A stretch of 64,000 bases of DNA from Polyangiaceae bacterium (GTDB lineage: Bacteria > Myxococcota_A > Polyangia > Polyangiales > Polyangiaceae). Each line of letters starts with the position of its first letter. Positions within the stretch are counted from its first letter, which is position 1. This document shows, in pieces, positions 28,588 through 36,871 of the stretch. The notes under the pieces were generated by a model, which did no database searches, was not told the origin of the DNA, and saw only the letters and a program-made list of their open reading frames with translations. The DNA is taken from the NCBI GenBank assembly GCA_015075635.1, contig JABTUA010000003.1, positions 1,240,001 to 1,304,000 of the forward strand, in the 5' to 3' direction. The position numbers were made by a program, and so were the translations under genes.

Positions 28588-30201
28588 GTGGCGCAGCGCA
28601 GAGTATTGATACTGGGTGGTGGTTTGTCGGCGCTCTCGGCCGGTGTGCACCTGTTGCAGGAAGGCGGGGCCGCAGCGTTCGACGTGACCGTGCTCTGCAT
28701 GGAGCATCGCCTGGGGGGCAAGGCCGCCAGCTGGCGCCTGCCCGACAACCGCTACATGGAGGTCGGGTTCCACGGCGTGTTCGGCTACTACCGCGAGCTC
28801 CAGACGCTGCTCGCCCGCGCGGGCCATCCGGTGACCGACCCGCGCTGGTTCACCTCGAACGAAGGCGTCCACCTGATGTACGAGGCCGGCGCGCGCGCGG
28901 TGAACCGCCTCGACATCCCAGCCGGCCCCCTCGACGTGGGAGCGTTCTTCAACAGCGGGTTCGTCGGCTACCAGGGGATGAGCTTCCCGGAGAAGCTTGC
29001 AGCCGCGCGCTGGATGGCGAAGACGGGAGCCAAGCTGTTGCTCGGCACGGTCGCGCCGGAGCTCGACGAGCACTCGTTCACGGCCCACTGCGTCGGGACC
29101 GGCCTGGACATCGAGCTGACCCGGAAGAGCTGGTTCAAGTACGTGCTCGATCTGGCCTTCAACTTCCCGGCGGAGGGCTCGGCCTACGTGGGTATGTACG
29201 GCTTCCAGCGGCTGATGGGACCGGAGAGCTCGCTCGTCTACTACCTGAACGGCCCGCTCAGCGAGGTCATCGTCGCGCCCATCGCGCGGCTCTTCGTCTC
29301 CCTCGGCGGCAAGATCGAGTTCTGCACCAAGGCCACGCGCATCGAGCTCGACCCGAGCAGCCGAGAGGTCACCGAGATCGGGACGAAGCCCATGGCGGCG
29401 GTGCAGCCGCTGGCGGGCGCCGTCGATCACGTGCTGCCCATCGCCATGGCCGGCAGCTACTCCCTGGAGGAGAACCCGTATCCGGTCGGCGATCCCGCGC
29501 CGGCGTCCACGGGCAGCGAGCGCGTGTGGCGGCGAGGCACCGACTTCGATCAGGTGATCTCGGCGCTGCCGGTGGACAGCCTGCGCACGCTGCTCTCGAC
29601 CACTTCGGATTTCGACCAGGCGGTCCTGGGAGTGCCCCAGCTCCGGGCGCTCTGGGCGTTGCGCAGCGTCGCGTCGCTCTCGCTCAGGCTCTGGCTGCCG
29701 CAGAAGGTGATGCCCTCGGACTACGCGACGGTGGTGATGGGGACGCCGCAACCGTGCGCGACGCTGATCGACTACACGAATCGCGTGAGTGAGCTGGCCA
29801 ATGGCACCTGGGGCTCGGTGATCGAGCTCGAGGGGCAGGAGGGGCTGCACGCCGGCCTCTCGGACCAGGCCATCGTGCGCGAGTGCCTCGAGAACCTGGC
29901 CGGACTACCGTTCGTCGATCGGACCAAGCTCGACGTGGACCAGGTGCTCGCTCAGACGAACGGCAACAAGTGGCTGTTCCGCCGCAACACGGCCCAGCAC
30001 ATGCGCTACCTGCTGATGGATCCCGGACACTGGAAGTACCGGCCGCGTCAGGACGCGCGGCCGTACGCGAACCTCACGCTCACCGGCGACTGGGTGAACG
30101 GCACGCAGCCGACGGCCAGCATGGAGGCCGCGGTGCGCACCGGCCGGGTCGCGGCGACGCTGCTCCGGGCGGACGCGGGGCTGCCGGCGCCGGTGGCCTG
30201 A
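28588..30201 (+). CDS. FAD-dependent amine oxidase/phytoene desaturase-like enzyme
   Basis: 537 residues from GTG. The N-terminal dinucleotide-binding motif VLILGGGLSALSAGVHLL, followed by EHRLGGKAASW, and the C-terminal LTGDWVNGTQPTASMEAAVRTGRVAA define the flavin-containing amine oxidase/carotenoid desaturase superfamily. Related enzymes desaturate phytoene or dehydroxylate hydroxysqualene. The product here is unknown. It lies 54 bp upstream of the radical SAM gene on the same strand, though the latter has its own -10-like box. Confidence 0.85.
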   Translation: MAQRRVLILGGGLSALSAGVHLLQEGGAAAFDVTVLCMEHRLGGKAASWRLPDNRYMEVGFHGVFGYYRELQTLLARAGHPVTDPRWFTSNEGVHLMYEAGARAVNRLDIPAGPLDVGAFFNSGFVGYQGMSFPEKLAAARWMAKTGAKLLLGTVAPELDEHSFTAHCVGTGLDIELTRKSWFKYVLDLAFNFPAEGSAYVGMYGFQRLMGPESSLVYYLNGPLSEVIVAPIARLFVSLGGKIEFCTKATRIELDPSSREVTEIGTKPMAAVQPLAGAVDHVLPIAMAGSYSLEENPYPVGDPAPASTGSERVWRRGTDFDQVISALPVDSLRTLLSTTSDFDQAVLGVPQLRALWALRSVASLSLRLWLPQKVMPSDYATVVMGTPQPCATLIDYTNRVSELANGTWGSVIELEGQEGLHAGLSDQAIVRECLENLAGLPFVDRTKLDVDQVLAQTNGNKWLFRRNTAQHMRYLLMDPGHWKYRPRQDARPYANLTLTGDWVNGTQPTASMEAAVRTGRVAATLLRADAGLPAPVA

Positions 30202-30242
30202 TTCACGATTTCTCCATCCTCGCAATGACATCCGTCAACTGA

Positions 30243-30248
30243 TACGCT
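30243..30248 (+). promoter_or_regulatory. -10-like TACGCT of the radical SAM gene
   Basis: Hexamer 7 nt upstream of ATG 30256; no convincing Shine-Dalgarno, so a leaderless start is likely. Confidence 0.4.
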
Positions 30249-30255
30249 CCACGAG

Positions 30256-31557
30256 ATGATCGGCCGGGGTCCCGACCCGCTCTCGGCGGAGGAGCGAGCC
30301 AAGGAGCTGCTCAAGCCACGGCCGCGCAGCCTGCCCATCGCGCCGTACGCGCCGACCGCGCTGCGGCGCCTGCCGCTGGCGGACAGCGCGCGGGACGTCG
30401 ATCGGGCCTGGCGTCCCATCTACGCGGTCTGGGAGATCACACTGGCCTGCGATCTGGCGTGCCGCCACTGCGGCTCGCGCGCCGGCCACGCGCGACGCGA
30501 GGAGCTCAGCACGGCCGAGTGCCTCGACCTGGTGCGCCAGATGGCCCGGCTAGGCGTGAAGGAAGTCACCGTGATCGGCGGCGAGGCGTACCTGCGCGAC
30601 GACTGGCTGGAGATCATCGCGGAGATCCGCGCCACCGGGATGACCGCGACCATGACCACCGGGGGACGCGGCATCACCCCGGAGCGGGCGCAGGCGGCAG
30701 CGAAGGCCGGCCTCCAGAGCGCGAGCGTCTCCATCGACGGCTGCGAGGTCACGCACGACCGGCTGCGCGGCGTCCCGGGCTCCCATCGTGCGGCCCACGA
30801 AGCGCTGAAGAACCTGCGCCAGGCGGGCGTGAAAGTGTCGGCCAACACGCAGATCAACCGGCTCAGCATGCCGGACATGCCAGACGTGCTCGAGACCATC
30901 GCCAAGGCCGGCGCGCACAGCTGGCAGATCCAGCTCACCGTCCCGATGGGACGGGCCGCCGACGAGCCGGACGTGTTGCTCGAGCCCTACCACCTGCTCG
31001 AGCTGTTCCCGATGCTCGCGAGCTTGAAGCAGCGCTGCGACGAGCTCGGCGTGCGGCTCTGGCCCGGCAACAACGTGGGCTACTTCGGGCCGTACGAGAC
31101 GGTGTTCCGCGGCACCATGCCCCGCGGGCACCTGGCCTCCTGCGGCGCCGGGCGTTCCACGCTCGGCATCGAGGCCGACGGCGCCATCAAGGGCTGTCCG
31201 TCGCTGCCCACCGATGCCTGGACCGGCGGCAACATCCGCGACGCCTCGCTCCAGGACATCTGGGAGCGCGCCGAGCCGCTGCGCTACACGCGCGACCGCA
31301 CGGTGGCGGATCTCTGGGGGTTCTGCCAGAGCTGCTACTACGCCGACGAGTGCCGGGCCGGCTGCACCTGGACCTCGTTCACGTTCTTCCGCAAGGCGGG
31401 CAACAACCCCTATTGCCACCACCGGGCGCTGGAGCTCCAGCGCCAGGGAAAGCGCGAGCGATTGGTGCAGCGGGATCCCGCGCCTGGGGAACCGTTCGAC
31501 TACGGCGGGTTCGAGCTGATCGTCGAGGACGATCCGAATGGAGGAGACCGAGCATGA
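30256..31557 (+). CDS. radical SAM/SPASM peptide-modifying enzyme
   Basis: 433 residues. The radical SAM cluster motif CxxxCxxC is at Cys65, Cys69 and Cys72 (TLACDLACRHCG), followed by GGEAYLRDD for SAM binding. The C-terminal SPASM/twitch region has many Cys (CGAGRSTLGIEADGAIKGCP, then CQSCYYADECRAGC and a final Cys before HHRALEL) to hold auxiliary Fe-S clusters. SPASM enzymes most often modify ribosomal peptides or proteins through thioether, C-C crosslink or epimerisation chemistry. Its TGA overlaps the ATG of the next gene (ATGA), a small zinc-ribbon lipoprotein with repeated PLYG motifs, which is the natural candidate substrate. Confidence 0.93.
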   Translation: MIGRGPDPLSAEERAKELLKPRPRSLPIAPYAPTALRRLPLADSARDVDRAWRPIYAVWEITLACDLACRHCGSRAGHARREELSTAECLDLVRQMARLGVKEVTVIGGEAYLRDDWLEIIAEIRATGMTATMTTGGRGITPERAQAAAKAGLQSASVSIDGCEVTHDRLRGVPGSHRAAHEALKNLRQAGVKVSANTQINRLSMPDMPDVLETIAKAGAHSWQIQLTVPMGRAADEPDVLLEPYHLLELFPMLASLKQRCDELGVRLWPGNNVGYFGPYETVFRGTMPRGHLASCGAGRSTLGIEADGAIKGCPSLPTDAWTGGNIRDASLQDIWERAEPLRYTRDRTVADLWGFCQSCYYADECRAGCTWTSFTFFRKAGNNPYCHHRALELQRQGKRERLVQRDPAPGEPFDYGGFELIVEDDPNGGDRA

Positions 31558-32030
31558 GCCATCTAATCCCTTGTCCCGAGTGCCAGCGCCACGTGCGCGT
31601 GCACGAGAACGCCTGCCCGTTCTGTCGTGCTTCGCTCGACCTCGGGTCCACGCCAGAACCGGCGTTGCCGACGCGCCGGCTCGGGCGCTCGGCGCTGTTC
31701 GCCTTCGGCGCGACCTTGGCGGCGAGCTTGGCGGCGACGGCCTGCGGCGGCGAGAGCGACGACGGTGGCAGCGGCGGCTCCGGCGGCAGCACGGGTGGCT
31801 CCGGCGGCTCCGCGACGGGCGGCAGCTCCGGCACCGGTGGCTCGGCAGGTGGCAGCGGCGGCAACGCCGGCAGCGGCGGAGCAGCGGGCAGCGCGGGCAG
31901 CGGCAGCGGCGGCTTCGCCGGCGCCGCCCCGCTCTACGGCATGCCCGCGGACGCCGGTGACGACGGCGCGAACACCGGCGGGGGCGGTGGCGGACAGCCG
32001 CTCTACGGAGCGCCGCCGCCTCCGCCTTGA
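31554..32030 (+). CDS. zinc-ribbon Gly/Ser-rich lipoprotein with PLYG motifs, candidate radical SAM substrate
   Basis: 158 residues. An N-terminal zinc ribbon (Cys7, Cys10, Cys21, Cys24: IPCPECQRH, NACPFCRAS) precedes a hydrophobic segment ending in a lipobox-like LAATAC (residues 47-64), a Gly/Ser-rich tract (65-120) and a tail with two PLYG motifs (126-129, PLYGMPADAG; 149-152, PLYGAPPPPP). The start overlaps the radical SAM stop by ATGA, the usual layout of enzyme and substrate. A cytoplasmic zinc ribbon before the membrane segment is unusual for a lipoprotein and could be a recognition leader. Modification of the Tyr or Pro residues is inference. Its stop abuts the stop of the convergent gene with no gap. 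Confidence 0.85.
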   Translation: MSHLIPCPECQRHVRVHENACPFCRASLDLGSTPEPALPTRRLGRSALFAFGATLAASLAATACGGESDDGGSGGSGGSTGGSGGSATGGSSGTGGSAGGSGGNAGSGGAAGSAGSGSGGFAGAAPLYGMPADAGDDGANTGGGGGGQPLYGAPPPPP

Positions 32031-32594
32031 TCAGCGCTTGATCCAGCCCACCCGGAAGCGCCAGCGCGTCGGTCCGACGCGATCCCAGCTCGTACGGTAG
32101 GGCGTGCGCCCCAGCATCGCGATGATGGTGTCGCTCCAGCCCGTGATGAGATCCGGGATCCCCGGCGGCAGGTCTGGGTCGTCGAGCTCGCCGATCAGGT
32201 GATCGGGGTGCTCCTCGACCACCGTGAACGTGCCCACGGTCGTCTGCCGTGACCACACGCTGGCGGCGCGATTGAAGACCAGCGCCGGCGTCGCGAACTT
32301 GAGGAACACCCGGTAGATGACGTGGATCTGGTAGCGCGCGGCCATGCTGCCCAGATCCCTGAGCTCTTCCTCCGAGCTCTTGGTCGCCGCGCAGAACGCC
32401 TGCATCAGCTCGTGCAGGTTGCGGCGCGGGTACCACGAGCTGGCGTAGATGTCGCCGCGGTAGAACTCTCGCCCCTCCGGCGTCATGCCGTCCTCCACGC
32501 GGCGCCACAGCTCGCTTCGGTCACGCTGGAGCGGGGCGACGTAGGAGAGGAGGGTGTAGCCCTTGACCTCCCCGGGGTGCGCGCTCGTCGGCAT
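32031..32594 (-). CDS. myxobacterial DUF2378/TIGR02265-like protein
   Basis: 187 residues from ATG 32594. The sequence opens GEVKGYTLLSYVAPL and continues with EFYRGDIYASSWYPRRNLHELMQAF, with alpha/beta character and no signal or membrane segment. Length and style fit the family of about 180-residue proteins multiplied in myxobacteria (DUF2378/TIGR02265), whose role is unknown, but I assign it from memory with moderate confidence. It lies 2 bp from the 3-hydroxyacyl-CoA dehydrogenase gene on the same strand and is probably cotranscribed with it. Confidence 0.7.
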   Translation of the reverse strand: MPTSAHPGEVKGYTLLSYVAPLQRDRSELWRRVEDGMTPEGREFYRGDIYASSWYPRRNLHELMQAFCAATKSSEEELRDLGSMAARYQIHVIYRVFLKFATPALVFNRAASVWSRQTTVGTFTVVEEHPDHLIGELDDPDLPPGIPDLITGWSDTIIAMLGRTPYRTSWDRVGPTRWRFRVGWIKR

Positions 32595-32596
32595 CG

Positions 32597-33478
32597 TCAC
32601 TCTGCGGGTACGGGTCCGGCGTCCGTCCAGCGGTAGAACCCGAGCCCGACCTTCTTGCCGACGCGCCCAGCGCGCACCATCTGACGCAAGATCGCCGGCG
32701 GCCGGAACTGCTCGCCCAGCTCCGAGTGCAGGTGCTCGAGGATCGCCAGGCGCACGTCGAGCCCTACCAGATCGGTGAGCTTCAGCGGTCCCATCGGGTG
32801 GCGGTAGCCGAGCTCCATCGCTCGGTCGATGTCCTGGGCGCTGGCGACGCCCGCCTCGAGCATGCGCATCGCCTCTGCTCCCAGGACCACGCCGAGCCGG
32901 CTGGTGGCGAAGCCGGGGAAGTCGCGCACCACGATGGGCTCCTTGCCGAGCTGCTGGGCGAGCCCCAGCGCTCGCTCGACCGAGGCCTCGCTGGTGCCGA
33001 GCCCGCGCACGATCTCGAGCAGCGGCATCACCGGGGGCGGGTTGAAGAAGTGCAGGCCGATGGTGCGCTCCGGCACTGCGCAGCGCTGGCCCAGCTCGGT
33101 GATCGAGAGGCTCGAGGTGTTCGAGCCGAGCAGGGCATGGCCCGGCGCGAGCTCCCGGACCTCGGTGAAGAGCTTCACCTTGAGGTCCATCGACTCCGGC
33201 GCCGCCTCGACCACCACGTCGGCGTCGCGACAGGCTCGGCCGAGGTCGATCGAGCTCGAGAGCCGCCCCAGGCAAGCGCTCTGTTCGGCCTCGGTCAGCT
33301 TGCCTTTGGCCACCAGCTTGCCGAGTTGGGCCGTCACGTCGGCGACGGCTCGCTCGAGCTGGGTCGAGGACACGTCGTAGAGCCGGGCCTCGAGCCCGCG
33401 CTGCACCGCGAGCTGCGCGATGCCGCGGCCCATGGTGCCGGTCCCCAAGACGGCGATGCTCCGGATCGGTTCGGTCAT
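32597..33478 (-). CDS. 3-hydroxybutyryl-CoA dehydrogenase
   Basis: 293 residues, normal for the family. The Rossmann motif is AVLGTGTMGRGIAQ. Catalytic and substrate residues lie in SNTSSLSITELG and LHFFNPPPVMPLLEIV, and the C-terminal domain ends KKVGLGFYRW. It interconverts 3-hydroxyacyl-CoA and acetoacetyl-CoA using NAD(P). With the thiolase at 22716 it could form part of a fatty-acid or butanoyl-CoA pathway, though the genes are 9 kb apart. A TATAGA hexamer 6 nt before the ATG suggests a leaderless transcript. Confidence 0.95.
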   Translation of the reverse strand: MTEPIRSIAVLGTGTMGRGIAQLAVQRGLEARLYDVSSTQLERAVADVTAQLGKLVAKGKLTEAEQSACLGRLSSSIDLGRACRDADVVVEAAPESMDLKVKLFTEVRELAPGHALLGSNTSSLSITELGQRCAVPERTIGLHFFNPPPVMPLLEIVRGLGTSEASVERALGLAQQLGKEPIVVRDFPGFATSRLGVVLGAEAMRMLEAGVASAQDIDRAMELGYRHPMGPLKLTDLVGLDVRLAILEHLHSELGEQFRPPAILRQMVRAGRVGKKVGLGFYRWTDAGPVPAE

Positions 33479-33484
33479 GGCTTC

Positions 33485-33490
33485 TCTATA
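33485..33490 (-). promoter_or_regulatory. -10-like TATAGA of the hydroxyacyl-CoA dehydrogenase gene
   Basis: 6 nt before ATG 33478. It ends in A rather than the T seen at the other sites, so it is a weaker example. It overlaps the 3' end of the upstream gene. Confidence 0.35.
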
Positions 33491-34226
33491 CGGCGTAGGC
33501 GCGTCCAGCGATGTCGTCGTCGCAGGTCACGCACTTCTTCGGCACGTGCTCGCGATGGTAGACCTGCGCGCAGGTCGGGCAGAGCCGGGCGTCGCGCTCG
33601 AACGAGATGGGCTTGTCGCTGGCGGCGCAGTGACGTCCGGCGATCTGGAGGTTCTCGACCGCGACGCTCTCGCCGTCGCTCTCCTTGGGCTCGGGGAGCG
33701 CCTCGGCGTCGCTGCCCTTGACGTCCATGACGTCGGGGATGCGGAGCACGCCCTCCTTGAGGATCCACGCCGCAGCGTGGGGGTGGCTTCCGAGCGGCAC
33801 GGCCAGCGTCACGTCGTCGGTCTCGAGCAGGAGCTTTCCGCGTTCGATACGGATGCGCGTGAGATCGCACCAGGCTACGCGCAAGAGCTCCGTGCCACGC
33901 TCCAGGGCGACGCCGGCGGCGCCGACGCGGATCGGATCGCCTCCCACGTCGCTGAACCAGAGCGCTGCCCCGAGGGTGAGCGCGCCGCCCGCGACCAGGT
34001 ACTGCGCCCACGGCAAGGCGGGCTCGCGAATCCACTGCCCGTAGACGCCGGCGCCCAGGGCCAGCGCGCCGGCCATGCCCCCCAGGCCGGAGTAGAGCGA
34101 GCTCTGGGTCTGCGAGGGCTGGAAGCGGCGCTCCTTGCGCGGCTCGCGCGCCTTGTCGCGCTTCGGGCCTTTCTTCTTGTCTCTCTTCTTCTCGGCCATC
34201 TGCTTGGGGCGCGCAGCGTAATTCAT
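33486..34226 (-). CDS. membrane hypothetical protein with C-terminal zinc-binding motif
   Basis: About 246 residues from ATG 34226 (ATG 34199, MAEKKRDKKKG, is equally plausible; the frame is open to 34304). A very basic N-terminus (KKRDKKKGPKRDKAREPRKERR) is followed by two membrane helices (SGLGGMAGALALGAGVYG and YLVAGGALTLGAALWF), then a PH-like beta domain, and a C-terminal CPTCAQVYHREHVPKKCVTC zinc site resembling a RING or treble-clef finger. Both ends would be cytoplasmic. The role is unknown; lysine-rich ends suggest contact with RNA or lipid headgroups. Starting further downstream leaves room for the divergent 29-residue gene at 34291. Confidence 0.65.
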   Translation of the reverse strand: MNYAARPKQMAEKKRDKKKGPKRDKAREPRKERRFQPSQTQSSLYSGLGGMAGALALGAGVYGQWIREPALPWAQYLVAGGALTLGAALWFSDVGGDPIRVGAAGVALERGTELLRVAWCDLTRIRIERGKLLLETDDVTLAVPLGSHPHAAAWILKEGVLRIPDVMDVKGSDAEALPEPKESDGESVAVENLQIAGRHCAASDKPISFERDARLCPTCAQVYHREHVPKKCVTCDDDIAGRAYAV

Positions 34227-34290
34227 GCGCGGCGGATGCGTAAGATCCGGAGTTGCCAGTTGTCGGGCCGGGGCCAAAACTAGGGGGGTC

Positions 34291-34380
34291 TTGTCCTCCG
34301 CCATCGTCCCGCTGCTGCTTTTCGTCGCGTATTTCGCGATTCAGATCTGGCTCCTGCCCCGGCTGGGCGTGTCCACCTGA
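34291..34380 (+). CDS. 29-residue single-helix membrane peptide
   Basis: TTG start with AGGGGGG immediately upstream. The frame is a single hydrophobic helix (IVPLLLFVAYFAIQIWLLP) flanked by a polar start and RLGVST end, closed by TGA. The density of large hydrophobics is unlike the surrounding GC-driven frames. It overlaps the longest reading of the divergent gene at 33486, which argues for the shorter start there. Small one-helix proteins of this kind often stabilise membrane complexes. No homologue could be checked. Confidence 0.5.
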   Translation: MSSAIVPLLLFVAYFAIQIWLLPRLGVST

Positions 34381-34503
34381 ATGGTGCCCGACCCGCGTCG
34401 GTCGACGCGGAAGCAGAAGACTCGCGACTGTGGGCCCTAATCACGCTCTGCGTGTAGCCTCGACGCGAGGCCTCCGCAGCGGGGTCGTCGCGGAGTCGAA
34501 GTA

Positions 34504-35829
34504 GTGCGTGGAAGTCGGCTGGTCCTGTTTTCGCTGCCGCTGATCACGGTCTTCGTGATCGCCTTCGCGCTGTTCGTGGTCGGTGCACCCCGGCCCTACG
34601 TCGGGGCTCGCGTGTACGGCGGACCGACCGAGGGCGCCTCGCGCCTGTCCTTGCGGCTGGCGCTGGTCGAGCGCTTCGTCGAGATCGAAGGGCCCGCACG
34701 GACCGGCGAGGTCAGCGTCGAGGCGCTGCTCGCCGATGGACGCAGGGCGAGCGCTCGCGCCACGCCGGACGAGATGGGCGTGGCCAGCGTCACGCTCGAC
34801 GCGGGAGCGCCGATCCGCGGACCGGTGACCCTGACCGTCACCGGCCGGGACGGCCTGTTGGCCCATGGGAGCGTGTCGCTCTCAGGCGCCGACTGGGCCG
34901 CGCGCGCAGTGGAGCGCGGCGGCTTCTTCGCCGGGCAGAAGAGCGGCGCGCTCGGGATCCGCGTCGCGCCGGCGCGTGGAGCGATCGCCGTGCCCTTCCC
35001 GGAGGCGCTCGTGATCGAGGTCAGGGGGCCGGCCGGTGCGGAGCGCGGCGCAGAGGTCGTGGTCGAGGCGGACGGCGCCGACGTGACCCAAGCGCCGCGG
35101 CCCACCGACGCGAGCGGCCGCACCAGCGTCACGTTGGCGCCACGCACCCACCTGGTCTCCCTCACCGTGAAGGCCTCGAACGCCGCCGGCGCAGCCGGGG
35201 ACTTCACCGGGTTCGTCCCCGTCACCGCGGGTGCGCTGCGAGCCACGCTCCAAGAGGGGCAGCTCCGGGTGGAGTCGCCGATCGAGCGTGACGTCGCGTA
35301 CTACTCGCTCATCAGCGAGACCGAGCGACTGAGCGGAGGCGCCGTGGCCCTGAGCCCGGATCAGCGCGGTGCCTCGGTGGGCTTGGTCGCGCTCCCACCG
35401 CTGCCGCCGGGGCGGCTCTGGGCCGTGGTCTCCGGCGAGCCGGAGCTGGACACGGCGTCCACGGTGGGCTGGCCCATCGGTGCGCCGAGCCCGCTCGATG
35501 CCGAGCCCCCCCGGGCGCGCGCGGTGCCCGACCGCCTGCACCTGGACGGCCTGCGCCTGGGCTTCGCCAAGGACGCCGAGCGCCGGCAGAAGGCGCGCTA
35601 CCTCGCGCTCGGGTTCACGCTGCTCGCGGGCTTGCTCGCGGCCGCCTTGCTGGTCCGGGAAGGCCGGCGCTCCGCCCGCGAGCTGGACGCGCACCTGCGT
35701 GAGGCCGGGGCCGACGCGGAAGAGCGCACCGAGCTCGCGCCATCCCGCTGGCTCGGCGTCGCGGTCGCGATCTTGTGCGTCGGCATGGGGTTCGCGGTGG
35801 TCCTGCTCGTCGCCATGTATCGGATTTGA
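34504..35829 (+). CDS. membrane protein with large extracytoplasmic beta domain
   Basis: 441 residues from GTG. An N-terminal helix (FSLPLITVFVIAFALFVV) is followed by about 330 extracytoplasmic residues of Ig-like or macroglobulin-like strands (EGPARTGEVSVEALLADG, TVTGRDGLLAHGSVSLSG). A middle helix (ALGFTLLAGLLAAALLV), a short charged loop with AHLREAGADAEERTEL, and a last helix (VAVAILCVGMGFAVVLLVAMY) complete it. No catalytic signature. The next gene starts 15 bp after it, with its own -10-like box within the gap, so both coupled and independent expression are possible. Confidence 0.65.
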   Translation: MRGSRLVLFSLPLITVFVIAFALFVVGAPRPYVGARVYGGPTEGASRLSLRLALVERFVEIEGPARTGEVSVEALLADGRRASARATPDEMGVASVTLDAGAPIRGPVTLTVTGRDGLLAHGSVSLSGADWAARAVERGGFFAGQKSGALGIRVAPARGAIAVPFPEALVIEVRGPAGAERGAEVVVEADGADVTQAPRPTDASGRTSVTLAPRTHLVSLTVKASNAAGAAGDFTGFVPVTAGALRATLQEGQLRVESPIERDVAYYSLISETERLSGGAVALSPDQRGASVGLVALPPLPPGRLWAVVSGEPELDTASTVGWPIGAPSPLDAEPPRARAVPDRLHLDGLRLGFAKDAERRQKARYLALGFTLLAGLLAAALLVREGRRSARELDAHLREAGADAEERTELAPSRWLGVAVAILCVGMGFAVVLLVAMYRI

Positions 35830-35835
35830 TAGCCT
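35830..35835 (+). promoter_or_regulatory. -10-like TAGCCT of the WD40-like gene
   Basis: 9 nt before TTG 35845; no Shine-Dalgarno. It begins right after the TGA of the upstream gene. Confidence 0.4.
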
Positions 35836-35844
35836 GCGCCCACG

Positions 35845-36867
35845 TTGCGCACCCTGGTTGCCCTGCTCCTGTCCTCCGCGTTGGCAGCCTGCGCCGCGGG
35901 CGGTGCCTCGCCGGCCTCGGCCGCCCCCGGCAAGAAGGCCGCGGCGAAGGCCGCTCCGCCGGGCCGCCCCGCGCGCCCAGCGAGCATCGGCGCCGCCAAC
36001 GCCGACCGCGTGAAGAAGGCCTGGGAGGTCGCCGCCGGCGGCTTCGGCCGCGCCGTCGCGGTCAGCACGCGACTCGGCAAGATAGCCTCTGCCAACAAGG
36101 AGGGCGTCGAGCTGTTCGAGCTCGGCACCGGCAGGTCGCTGGGGAAGGTGCAGCGCTGTCGCGACGTGGTGCGCGGTGGGCTCGCGTTCCACGGCGCCGA
36201 TCTGGTGATCGTGTGCGAGAAGTCCGTCGTGCTGATCGACGCCGCGAAGCGCACGTCGAGACCGGACCCGGCGGTCCACGCCTCGCGCGTCACCGCCGCC
36301 GCTCTCGTGGGCTCGCGTCTGGTGCTGGGCCACTACGACGGCGTGATCCGCATCTACGGGCTCGACGGCTCCGCCGGCGCCGAGGTCCGCGTGCCCGGCC
36401 CGCCCATCGACGTGAAGAGCCTGGCCCTGACCCGCGACGGCTCGCGGCTCGCGGTGGCCTGGGTGCAGGGCTCCGTGTGGTGGTGGGAGATCACCAAGCC
36501 CGACGCGCCCCACGACCTGGTGCGCAACGACGGGGAGTCGGACGCGCTCGCCTTCAGCGACGACGGCGCGCTCCTGGCGGAGGAGGGCGCCCCGAACACC
36601 ACCACCCTGTGGGAGCTCGGCGCGACCTCGACCGCCAAGGCGAAGCTCAAGAACGGCAACTGGGTGAAGCGCATCTTGTTCACCCGCGACGGGAAGTGGC
36701 TGGTGCGGGCCGGCTCCGACGGCCTCGAGCTCGCCGAGATCTCCGGTCCCAAACGCATCGCCCTGGACACCCGAGACCCGGTGGAGGACGCCGCCCTCGA
36801 CGAGAGCGGCTCGGTGCTCGCCGCCGTCGATCGCCAGGGCCGACTCACGGCCTGGATGGTGCGTTGA
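35845..36867 (+). CDS. beta-propeller (WD40-like) lipoprotein
   Basis: 340 residues from TTG. The signal peptide ends in the lipobox LAAC, a Lys/Ala/Pro linker follows, then a seven-bladed propeller-like domain (about 60-340) with repeated strands such as LALTRDGSRLAVAWVQGSV, LAFSDDGALLAEEG, ILFTRDGKWLVRAGSDG and ALDESGSVLAAVDRQGRL. These DG/SG turns are typical of WD40/quinoprotein-type scaffolds that mediate protein contacts. It lies 4 bp before the peroxiredoxin gene on the same strand and is probably cotranscribed with it. Confidence 0.75.
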   Translation: MRTLVALLLSSALAACAAGGASPASAAPGKKAAAKAAPPGRPARPASIGAANADRVKKAWEVAAGGFGRAVAVSTRLGKIASANKEGVELFELGTGRSLGKVQRCRDVVRGGLAFHGADLVIVCEKSVVLIDAAKRTSRPDPAVHASRVTAAALVGSRLVLGHYDGVIRIYGLDGSAGAEVRVPGPPIDVKSLALTRDGSRLAVAWVQGSVWWWEITKPDAPHDLVRNDGESDALAFSDDGALLAEEGAPNTTTLWELGATSTAKAKLKNGNWVKRILFTRDGKWLVRAGSDGLELAEISGPKRIALDTRDPVEDAALDESGSVLAAVDRQGRLTAWMVR

Positions 36868-36871
36868 GCCC

